Shown: in pieces, positions 53,336 to 64,000 of the stretch
Layout of the letters: every line of letters starts with the position of its first letter
Numbering within the stretch: position 1 is the stretch's first letter
Program-made: the position numbers and the translations under genes
Assembly (NCBI RefSeq): GCF_020382885.2
Contig: NC_058502.1
Span: forward strand, 11,745,950 to 11,809,949
Source: Scatophagus argus
Taxonomy: Eukaryota; Chordata; Actinopteri; Scatophagidae
DNA length: 64,000 bases
Direction of reading: 5' to 3'
Notes under the pieces: model-generated
What the model was told of the DNA's origin: nothing
The model's input: the letters and a program-made list of their open reading frames with translations, nothing else
Databases searched by the model: none

Positions 53336-56300
53336 CAGGTCTGTTTGAGTCCAGATGAAATTGTTGTCCTGAGAGGAAACATGCCTCCTTCATTACCAGC
53401 GGGACACATTTTTTTTTTCTTAATTTGACTCTCAGGCTGTCGTCCATTATTTATGAGATTGCCCTATGTTTGTGTTTGTGTACGTGTGTGTGCATGTTTG
53501 TGTGTGCTGGACCATATGTACTGACTGTGTGTGAAGTTGGTACTGAAAGTAAGGCCTTGTGAGAGCCCAGGAAGCTGTAAACACTATTTTGAGAGGTGAT
53601 GTGACCTGGTGTTTAAGAATGTTACGCTAATGTTTCTTCTTTCAAGTACACGCACTGGAATTTAGCGCACTCATTAGTATCACACAAATGTTTGTTCTTT
53701 TGTGCATGTGTGGGTGATCAAGGCAGAGTCTACTTTTTCTTGTAGTGAGAGACTACAGTGGTGTTGAGTCATCGTCAGTAATGATCAGAGATCTGTAGAT
53801 TTTGAACATGAACAGAATAGCAAAATTCTTTGATATTGCACATATCTTTATGTATAATGAAAAACCAAATATTGTCACCTCTGTCTTCTTTACTCTGACT
53901 ATTATAAGATGCACACAGGGATCTTTTCCTCCTGTGTTCCTAATGTTTTCCCTGTAACTTGGTCTCCTAGAGATTCAATATTTATGTAATACTAATTTGC
54001 AAGAGAAAATTGTTTAGCAAGAAAAGCTGTGTTCTTTTCTCTAATGTGCATTTAATAAAAATGATTCATGTATCTGCAGTCTCAAACTGTAGCTGAAGCT
54101 TAACATTACTGACATGTATACTTCCTCTTTTCTTCACCATAATCTGTTTCTCATTTAATTTGTATCCAACATGGTAGCTTCACTTACATTTTCTAGCATA
54201 TTTTGAATTATTCATTTCTTTTCTTCTCTTTTAAATCATTTCCCTGAATGTGTGAGTTTGCCTACTTAACTGAAGAAATGCCAGCCAGTGTGTATACTCC
54301 TGCATTGACAGCATTCATTTTGATGTGTCAAAGTCCCCTATATATTACTTATAACTTGAAAATGTCGCTTGCCTAAGAGTTTGGCATATTTCTCTTTTGG
54401 CTGTTTGCAGATACTCTTTAATTTTTCCTCTTTTTCACTTGGAGCATATGGCTGGTTGGATTGTGTTGGACCTTGTCAGGGGCCATCTATCACTCCATGG
54501 TGTCCTGCTGAGTTGGAGATTCACAGCCCAGCTCTCAGCCCTCAAAATGAGAAAACAAGAGCGAGAGGGACCACAGTTAGATTGTGAGAGAGGGAGGGTA
54601 AGGGGGGTGGAAGGAGCGAGAAATTAAACCGCAATAGACAGATAGAAAAGGGAAATAAGAGGTAAAAAAGAGCAAAGAACAACAAATATGAAGATGAATG
54701 AAACATTTTTTCTCATGTGAGACCTAGAAAAAGTGTTTTCAGTTTTTCTCTGAACCAGTCTTTTTTTACACAGTCTGCCAGCTCTGGGAGTTAAGACCCA
54801 TCAACCCAGCTGACACCTGCTGTGTAAAACTTTGCCTTTAAGGTTGAGTAAACCTGTAAGGGCGCAGGGTTCAGTAGCTTCACACTTGTTAGGATCCTCT
54901 ACAGCCTCAGAGCACAAATAACATCTTTAGAGCCCTCTTAAAAAAACATCTCTGATAAAAAGGGTGTTTCCAAAGAGCTTTCACAAGCCACCATAACTTT
55001 GAAATTTGCATCAGTTTCTGGTTACCTCTGACACTTACAGATGGAAAACAGAACAGCGCATGTTTCATATTATTTGTGGTATCAAAAAGTGCATATTTAT
55101 AAATATTACAAATACAAATTCTTTTATTGGTTTTGGTATTTCATTGGATAAAAAATTGCATTTATACAAAATCTGTAATTTATGATTTTGAAAATAAAAC
55201 TGTATCAAACAACTTTCACATTGACATTGACAGAAGAAAACAGAATAATTGGGAAAATGTGTTGTTCCCCGTTGAAGGGTTGAGAAATGGACTGAAGCTC
55301 TCCCTGCTCCAGAGGTATCACTCTTAGCTGTGACTGACCTCTGGCCCTCACATGAAATGAGAACACATATGTGCCCTGGAGGAATATGTGAAGAAGCTAC
55401 TTCCCAATTATCCTCTGTCTAAGGTGGTGTCAGAAGTGCTCTGAAAACATCTGTCTGTTACTTGTTAAAAACAAATGAAAGTTAAAAAAATTCTAAAATG
55501 ATATTCACAAGCATGAAACACATTACTGAGCAAGAGAAGTTTTGGTCCCCTTGTATCTTTTGTGTCACCCTTTTGAAATATCCCCAAATAATTACTTATA
55601 TCAATAGAGGTGGTAAATTCGGAGCTGAAAATGGATGGAAGATAGTGAAAAGTGGCTTCAGTGATGCCAGAGTAACTCTTACGTTCTCCGCCAAAGTTAC
55701 ATTTTAATCTCATATGAAGGCCAAAATCATTTTCCCTCCATTTATCACAATGAACTGCTTCTGCATTCATACAGATCATGATCAACATGAAATAAGCTTA
55801 AATTAACATTAACTTTCTGTAGTTTCAAAATTGAACAAATTTATCCTTTTAACTCCTGCCATGCAACATGAATATGCAGCGTCACACGCAGCTGTAGAGG
55901 AAGCACATTGCTTAGTGGTGAGAAAAGCAGCATGAGTCAAATAACACATAAGGGGGAGATGCTGCAAGTTTCATCAGCTGTAAGTAACCCCCCCTCCCGG
56001 CATCAAACATCTAATGCACCTGTGTATAAATTCAGGCAAGGGCTTGCCATCCTTTTTCCATTTCGAAACTTCAACCCTACAGTTACCCAGCTGCTGTCCA
56101 AAACAGTGATTCCACTGCAGACCTTGTCAGAAAAAATAAACAACCAAATAACAAACAACCACAGTGTCCTAACAACATAATCCAGAGTCTTAAATGGAAA
56201 CTGCCTTTGTAGCAGGACTGCTTCCTTTGAAGTTTCTGCAAGTCTGCTGATTACTGAACAGCTTTAGGTTGTAATGGCTTACAGTGTGGCTTTTAGTTCA

Positions 56301-58044
56301 CACTTTTCAACTTTTAGTTGAAAAAATGTTGTAGACTGAAGTGGGGTGGCATGGTGTGTTTTTTGGTCAGATAGAGCTTTGAAGTCCAGAACCCACATCT
56401 CTGTCAGAGCCTGGATATTTGTTTGTTTCTCAATCTGCTAGAAACTTGGACAGACACATATGGAAGCCAGTTTAGACTTGGCTGTTGGGATGGTAACCCG
56501 TTTTACTGAGACCAACAACAGATAGTGGTTTGGCTACATCTTAAGATCAGTCACCTCAGAAAAGTTTATTGGCTCATTAGAGGGGTAATGGAAGCTTAAT
56601 GTTAGATGTGTGACCAAATTGTTTTCTCTCTCTTTTGCCAAAATCTCTCTTTTTTCTGTTTTTGTTAATTGGCTTAAATATCCAGTAATTGGAGCCTTGA
56701 GTTTTTATTTGGATATTTTATTAGATGCCAGCTGATGTATGGTTACAAGATGACAGGGAAAATATGTCAACTATTTTATGGGCTTTCATCACTTAAGCTG
56801 TGCAGCACATTTAAAACTTTTATGTCTTAACTGTAATATACAGCTATGTATGTGTCGTTCATGTTTCCAGAAAGAAGGGAAAAGAAAGAAAAGGTAATGG
56901 AGGAAAGACAGAAATGGACTGGACTAATGCCTGGGTGTCAACGCTTTAGACACATATATATCTCTTATAGCTCCAAGCGGTTTTACTCCAAAACCGTTTG
57001 AATCTGAAGAAACTCTACTCAGCAAGATGCAGCACTATGTTATTGAGGGAATTTTATGAGTCCATAAGTGTGTAATGAAATTTTCTTCGGTCAGGGGAGT
57101 GAAGCACGGAAAGGAAAAGTGAAATTGAATTTTTGGGGGTATTTTCCTGAGACCTGCATTCCCTTAGGGAGTATACAGGACTGCTTGCAGTGACTCAGGG
57201 AAGGAGAGGCCAACAAGTGAACCTTTCCCTGAGGTTTTGAACCTTTGTTGTGAATGGCAGGAGCCAGCACCTCTAATCAGGAGCAGATGTTTGGTTCTCT
57301 TGGCTTGGCCTTGTCCTTCCCCTGGCAGAGTAGGTAGCCCAGGTTCTGAAGCAACCAACATGCACCACTTGCAAAACCAATAGTCTGGCTCTTTGCCTTC
57401 CTCATTCTCTTCTTGGTGAGCTCCAGTGCCTTCAAAAGCCTTCACTGAATTGTCCAGAAAAGACATTCGAACAGAGTCAAGCAAATGCGAACTCCTGTAC
57501 ATTCACATCAATATTAGCGTCACCCCCAAAATGTTGCTGGAGGTGATTCAGTTGTAATATCAGGCAACTGATATTGTCTTCTTTTTTAGTGCTGTCTAAT
57601 CCAAGGTCTTCATCCACATTTACTTAGCAAATGGTGCTAAAAATCTCAGAGAACATTAGTAGCCTAAAGCAAAAACTTTTAATAATCTGCTGGATTCAAG
57701 TGATTCAAGTTCAACTCTTTCCTGTGTATTACAGAGTTTGAGAGTAGATATTGAGGATATTATTGGACACTTTGCCTATTGATCATGTAAAACCTCACAT
57801 GAAATATTTTGTTATATATACATTTTTCTTTCATCAGCTGTGAACCACTTTTTCTGCATCCATTCAAATGCATCTTATTCTGTTCAAACTGGCTTGTACA
57901 TAGTTTTGTTGTCGCCTGAAATATTTCCATTTACTCCTTTTACAAACTTACTAAATGTCCATTTATGCTTGTAATCCTTGGAGTTTGCTTTAGTTGGATA
58001 GCTGAGAAGGTTCTGGTTTTGGATCCTTTCTGTCCGAGAGAAAA

Positions 58045-58245
58045 GACATTCGAACGTGGGTTTGCTTGAGGTGCTCTGGCTTCCTCCCACAGTCCAAAGA
58101 CATGTGAGTTAAGTTAACTTGTGACTCTAAATTGCCCATAGGTGTCAACAGTTATTTGTCTCTACATGTTAGCCCTTTGATGAACTGGCGACCTGTCCAG
58201 GATGTCCAGCGTGAAAAGGATAAGCAGTCACAGATAATGCATAAT
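58045..58245 (+). repeat. Dispersed fish repeat (non-LTR-like)
   Basis: The boxes cttcctcccacagtccaaag and acatg, then gtgactctaaattgccc, and later gatgaactggcgacctgtcc and gaaaaggataagcag, occur in the order known from a very common teleost interspersed repeat. The copy is diverged and lacks clear ends or coding capacity. Confidence 0.6.
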
Positions 58246-61200
58246 GAAGTAATGGCAGATAGGTAATTACTGTGCTCCATTTTCAGCACCATTGCCATTT
58301 TGACAAATTAAAACATGCTTCAACAGAGGCTGTTAATGTTTAAGCATATCCACAGAATTCTTTGTAATGGCTCTGCCACTTTTTTGTAGTTCAATTAATT
58401 TCACTCTTGTTGGTCAGTCTCAGAGTAGATCACTGTGTGATGAAAAACATAAAAGCCCTGAATGGGGATTATTGGTTAGAAATTTTACAACAACTACATT
58501 TTTGGATTTGGTTTCTCATGGATTCAGTACTCTCTAAATACTCAAATATGAATGTGTTTATTCAGATTTATGATTTTGCAGTAACAATTGGACAGATCAG
58601 TGTATTTTCTGAGGTTTCCCACAGTGGGTGTGAATGAATTGGTATTTATTTATTTAACTGCAAAAAATCTGTGTGTTGATTTCAATCCTTTTAGCATACA
58701 GTATGGTTTTTGCATCAATTTAAAGCTTCACCACAAGTGTTAAAGCACTGAAGCAGAATGTCATTTTTCCAAACCTCAAACATCAAACATCTGAAGGGAC
58801 TAATTGACCAAAACATAATAATAATTAAAAAAAACTATTCAAAATCTTACATGTGTGCAAACATCTGCCAAGATGTCTTAGAGAAGATGGAAAACACAAA
58901 TGCTGGAAAAAAAAAAGCTTTCAATGTGGAAATGAGCTCAGATTCTTAGACTACAGTTTTAGGTGCACTCAGTAGGAGTCCATGACAGATGAGAAGACTG
59001 TTTTGAGACCTTGGGAGAGATTTGTTAAGGTGAATCATTGGGGGGAAAAATCCCATTCTCTTTCTCCAAAAACATGTGTTAGGACAATCCATCACTGTGC
59101 TGGGATGGATCCCGGCTTTGTCATAATGGGTTGCTGCAGGAACTCAAATAGGATTTAAAAAGTAATGGTAAGAGGGACTATCCACCTGGTTGAGACAGGT
59201 GCTCTCTGTAGTGTTTTTCCAACGCTAGCCAGCAGGAACTGTGATGACATTTTTACGTTCTTTTACATGAGCTGCATTTCCTTGAAAATTGTTGTTTGAT
59301 CATCCTGAGCTGAGCCATATTGCATTGGTAGTTCAGTCTTAAACACAAATTATTACAGTAGGATTCAGCAGAATTATGTGAATTATAAATGGGTTAGACA
59401 TTAAGTAAATTAAATATGAGATCTGGCTATTATGCATGTTAAAACATTGTTTATAAAAAGTATTTTCCTGGCTTAAAGTTGTTGGCACATTTGTACAGGT
59501 ATTATCCAAAAATAATGATGAAATCATGACATAACTTTCTAAAATGTTGTTCATTCAATTATATTTAATTAGGGTTAATTGTCAGTCATTATATTTAAAT
59601 TGCAAAATAAGACATAACTGACGTAGTCAACGTGGTCAGTACACTACATATTAGCATTCTTGAAAACATTTTGTAACTTTTCCCAGCATCTGATATTATA
59701 AATGTATAATTACCTATAAAGCTGTTGTAATGCAAGCTGGTGATTCTGTAAGTGTTTAATCTGGCTCTACTCATTGGGCTGAACACAGAACCTCCAGTTT
59801 AACTGAAGCATAAGTAATGTGTGTGGATATAGTTTGAGAGTGGAAGATGATTGCTGTGATTATGGTGATTATTCTAGCAGTGAAAGGGAGTCTGGGATAC
59901 CGTGTGTTTGCATTGCTGCCCTACTTGGGATCTGGTCTTCATAACCCTCATCCATCACACGGCCTGGGATCAAAGATACCCTTCTTAAGCTGGGAATTTA
60001 GCAGATGTCCTAAATACCCCAAAACAAATATTTTGTTTGCCCTTGGCTTGCCAGTCTTAGGATTTTTGAATATGATGAATTTCACGGTGTTTAAACAGGC
60101 TTCGCACATTACACTGTGTTTGTAGCCTAAGCAGGTGTTTCATGGGAAGGGCTGCAGACATTGTTTTAAGTCCAAACTCTTTGATGGTCCAGGGGCAGTA
60201 AAGCCCTTGGCTATCCTCCCTCTTTTTTCACCCTGTCTGCCCGCAGGAGTCTTGTTTCTCTGCAATTACAGAGCAATCAGAGCTCAATTACAGCATCAGC
60301 AGAGGTGTGTGACGAGATGGCTAACCGGATAAGAGGTGGAAGCTTTACAACCACCCTCTTTTGAGGTGACAGACTTACTAATCTCTGGCTGTAAAAATGT
60401 CAGGTGTGGCTCTGACGGTCTTATCTTTATCAGCTTTACCTTTAAAAAAGAAAGCAACATTAATGTCTGGCACAGTAGTTAGATTTTATGTGTTCAAGGA
60501 AATGCTGCTAACAATTGCTAAAAATATACCTTTCCAAACACCAGCTGCTGGACTTCTTGTTTTATGTGGTCCACACTATATTTCACCTTTTAAGAACGTG
60601 AAAGCATTCTCTGTACTTCAGGTTTAGCTTTTAGCATCCATTTTTATACTACAGCTGCAGATATGCTTTGTAAATGACTCTCCATGCAAAATTATCTGTA
60701 AGTCCATGTATTTTTCAGAATGTCTATCAAGGTAATCAGAGACATTCATCACATATAGTCAGTTAAATTGTCATCACTGTCATGAGTCGTTGAGTCATGA
60801 CAGTGACACTACTAGCCAAAGAAAAATGTCTGCATATCCCTTCCAGTTCAGCTGTCACTCAAACAAGTACAGTGGACCACCCACTCAGTGGCATAAATGC
60901 TAAAGGAGCATTTCTGATGTATCTTCTTTTTTTCTTTCAATAATCAGATGATATTCACAGTGACATTCAAAATCACTTTGACAGAGATTTGTTTGCCTTC
61001 CACGGAGATAAACCTTCAGCTACATTTACAACTTATTAAACAGCCTGTCAGTTTGTCATAACAAGATGATTTATACAGTTTTGGCTCATGATAACTGGAT
61101 GTCAAGTTCCTTTCTATTTGGTTGTGTCTGGTAATGGGTTGTAGGTAGCTCGACAACACACACAAGGAGATGAGACATGTTGACTTTTCTCTCCTGGGAA

Positions 61201-62996
61201 ATAAATAGTTCCACACACCTTGCTTCGTTACAAGCCAAACACAGTGAGGTCATTAGCTTCTAAAAAGCGTACTTTTCCCATTAGGGAGTGATAGACAGCG
61301 TCTTTTGCCAAACAGATGTGAAAACCACTCACACCCTATATGCATTTTCCTCACACCCTGTTCTCCTAACAAGTGGTTCGAGTTACATGGCCTAAAGCCA
61401 ATGAAAGGCAGTTGATGTTATTTTGTCCACTTCTCTGTCTTTGATTTGTTGTCTACTACAGCCCAGGCTGGAACACATACACACACAGAGCTGCAGCGAG
61501 TGGATGCGCTTTGCATCAAGAACATCGTATGTTAACATACCGCTCACCTTACTCACCCGCTCTGTCGACTCGTTATGCATCTCCTTACACTGGGTACACA
61601 GAAGAGGGCCACACGCAAGTCTAGTCACAGCAAATTCACAGATTGAGGTAATCTTCCTCTCACACTCTTGTTTCCACAAACACGCGCGTTCACACACACG
61701 TCGGTCCCCCTCCACTAACAGAATTGAAAACAGGTGCCCACCACATATCTTGCATTCTTCCAAAATACAAAAGTGGTTTGACCTGAATGGTTTTGCTGGA
61801 GTGGAGCCACCCTGAATGAAAGAAGGGTCCATGTGGAGATGTGTGTGTGTAAACATGGAGGCGTTGGGTTCTGTGCAACACGCTGGTGGAGCAGCACAGA
61901 CTCACACTATATTGGAACCACATTTCTCCCTCTGCGGAACCCTTACATGCAGTGTCAAGTTAACGTCAGATACACCATGCAAACATAGCAAACCACCGCA
62001 TTTAATAGCCTTCGATACAGCGACCGTAACAGTATACTGGTCTAGCTTTGACCGATGTGGATGAATGATCAAACTACATCGATAGCTGCTCTTAAACTTT
62101 TGACTATCTATCTCAAGAAGTTGCAAATTGGAGACGTCATTCTTGAGATGACCTTGCTTCAGTCGCAGTGTCTTTTTCGGCAGCCACAGAGGTTCTGGTT
62201 AGCGTAGGAAGTGGTCCAATGAGAAACAGAAGGCAGAGAGTTGCTAGACGAATCAGTGGAGCTGGTGGGGGAAAGAGACTGAAGCCATGATCGAGGAGCT
62301 GATGATAAATGTGCTGCCCTTGGGTTTTCCTGGATATTTTAGCAGTTTACTTCCAAATCATTCATGACTGGTCATGCTATTTGTCTGTGACTGGCTGTGT
62401 GCACGTGGTGTGTGTTAAGTATGAATGTTAAATGACTTTTCAGTCCATCTGGTAAAACCTTAAATACTGTCATCAACAATTGTCCTCATATTAAGAATAA
62501 TTTGATGGATGCACAGTCTGAGAGTAGCCATTTGCACCAAACGTTCCCTCTGCGTTCAGAAAACAAGTTTAATGTTTCACTACACACTCCAAGCTGGTGT
62601 AATGTGTGCTTTTACAGCTGACAGAGAAAATTGCAAGCATCTCTGCTCTTGCATATGAGAACAGTGATGTTCATTACGCTTCACATACCAACATCTCATG
62701 TCTTTTTGTCCAAGAATGAAACTGACACGTTGACACGTCGTTTGAGGTATACTTTGAGATCGTGTTCAGGAGCAGTGTGGACACTTGCAGTGCATTTTTA
62801 AGAGCTCTGGAAGCTTCAGTGCAACATGTGCATGTGCATCTTGAGATATGAAAAACACATTGTATCCATAAACAGGAAAAAAGACTCAGAATTAATTTCT
62901 CTAAACAGCTTTCTCCCCTGTCTGCACATGTCTCTTGAGGATTAGGTTTTGATTTGACTTTTAAAGCAAGCCAGAACTCAGCTCAAGTCTCATTGT

Positions 62997-63032
62997 TTGT
63001 GTGTGTGCGTGTGTGTGTATGTGTGTGTGTAC
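62997..63032. repeat. TG microsatellite
   Basis: An imperfect TG run with a few interruptions. Confidence 0.88.
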
Positions 63033-64000
63033 ACGTGCGCTTATATGCTCCACACTGACTCTGATGGGACTAATCATCCAAACTGACATTTGCTGTGGCA
63101 CTAGGCTGTGTCTGGCAGGAAGTCAGTATGTTTCTGCATTGAATGAAACCAGAGATTTTTTTTTGCTTTGCCCCTAATTTTCTCTTCCAAAGTGAAAATG
63201 ATGGGGACTGTAGGACTGTGTCAGCATTTCAGACTGGGATTTGGGAAGCCCAGGACAAAAATTGTTTTCATAAATTGTCTGAGTTTAACGGAGGAAGTGT
63301 AAGAACATGATGTTTGTTCCCTCTGCATAGCTGTAGGCTGTGCTCACTGTCCTCTCAGTACACAGAGAGATGTTTCACAAAGCGAGCTTGAATGGATGCC
63401 AGTTAAGTTATTAATGTGACTTCTAGCTAAACTCAAGAGCCAGCCATTGGCAGGTTCGTTAGAAACATGGCAGTTTAACACGACAGACTCAATGGAAGAT
63501 GTCCTGCGCCTGCTGTAGGTATAAAAGTCTCATTTTAATGAAGACACGATGATTCCTAACTTCAGGTGATACACCAATATTATATTTTGTTTTCTTTTAA
63601 TAGAGCCCCCTAAATCCTGCACACTGGAGTTTTTAAAATGTGTTTTCTTATTTTCAACCTGCTTTCCATAACTTAGTTTTTCAATCTGAAGACCTTGCAG
63701 AGGTCCACATTTTAGTGCGAATATACTTATGATAAAATTGAAGTGAGAAGTAAAACAAATCACAAGATCAGCTAAGAGAGATTGTCATGTAAAAATAAAC
63801 CTATGTTGTCAGCCCCAGCAACTTACTAAAGGTGCAGCAACAGAGAAAAATGAGCAAACACTGTGTGAGCGCACACATGCCCAGTGTACATAAACCTGTG
63901 TGTATCTCAGTGTTTGAGGGAATATGCAGAGCTGCAGAAATGAGGCATAGCACTGACTGATGCTGCCGGCCTCTCTGCTTCACAGAACTGGCTTTTCTAT

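Larger units (their letters stand above)
43333..64000 (+). other. hpse2: hpse2 intron 3 (partial, over 20.6 kb)
   Basis: No sequence matching the next heparanase-2 block (SLDKLY, then ADCSGLHLIFALNA in the family) was found to the right edge. The stretch is therefore read as one long intron, in keeping with the very large HPSE2 gene of mammals. It contains microsatellites, a LINE-tail-like repeat and a dispersed fish repeat, but no exon I can support. Confidence 0.75.

Overview
The window is vertebrate nuclear DNA, almost certainly from a ray-finned fish. It has intron-split genes with GT-AG junctions and abundant CA/TG microsatellites. It also carries a Tc1-type transposon and short inverted-repeat elements of a kind I associate with percomorph teleosts. 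The species cannot be named from the sequence alone.

Four protein genes could be assembled exon by exon, with the reading frame preserved across every junction. From left to right they are: nkx2.3 (minus, 2 exons, 4148-6299, 343 aa, complete); got1 (plus, 9 exons, 15774-20191, 410 aa, complete); cnnm1 (minus, 10 exons, 23640-35594, about 900 aa, complete); and hpse2 (plus, first 3 exons only, 39916-43332, with the rest beyond the right edge). As I recall it, human 10q24 has the same order and relative orientations (NKX2-3, GOT1, CNNM1, HPSE2), so this is a conserved vertebrate microsynteny block. Orientation alternates: nkx2.3/got1 are divergent, got1/cnnm1 convergent and cnnm1/hpse2 divergent.

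The layout is as follows. 1-4147 is the 3' flank of nkx2.3, with a small unassigned open frame at the left edge. 6300-15773 is the divergent nkx2.3-got1 interval and holds a long-terminal-inverted-repeat element. 20192-23639 separates the two converging 3' ends. 35595-39915 is the shared upstream region of cnnm1 and hpse2. 43333-64000 is intron 3 of hpse2, about 20.7 kb without a recognisable exon but with scattered repeats.

The genes do not form a pathway. Nkx2.3 is an NK2-class homeodomain factor of pharyngeal, gut and splenic mesoderm. Got1 is cytosolic aspartate aminotransferase. Cnnm1 is a CBS-pair membrane protein of the metal-transport-related CNNM family. Hpse2 is a secreted, catalytically inactive heparanase relative. 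I found no CRISPR array, phage, operon, tRNA or rRNA gene, and nothing that supports a new biological system. The items worth a second look are a 45-nt exon-like cassette in cnnm1 that cannot be spliced in frame, microsatellite-derived residue runs in three of the four proteins, closely spaced convergent poly(A) signals, and the unassigned left-edge open frame.
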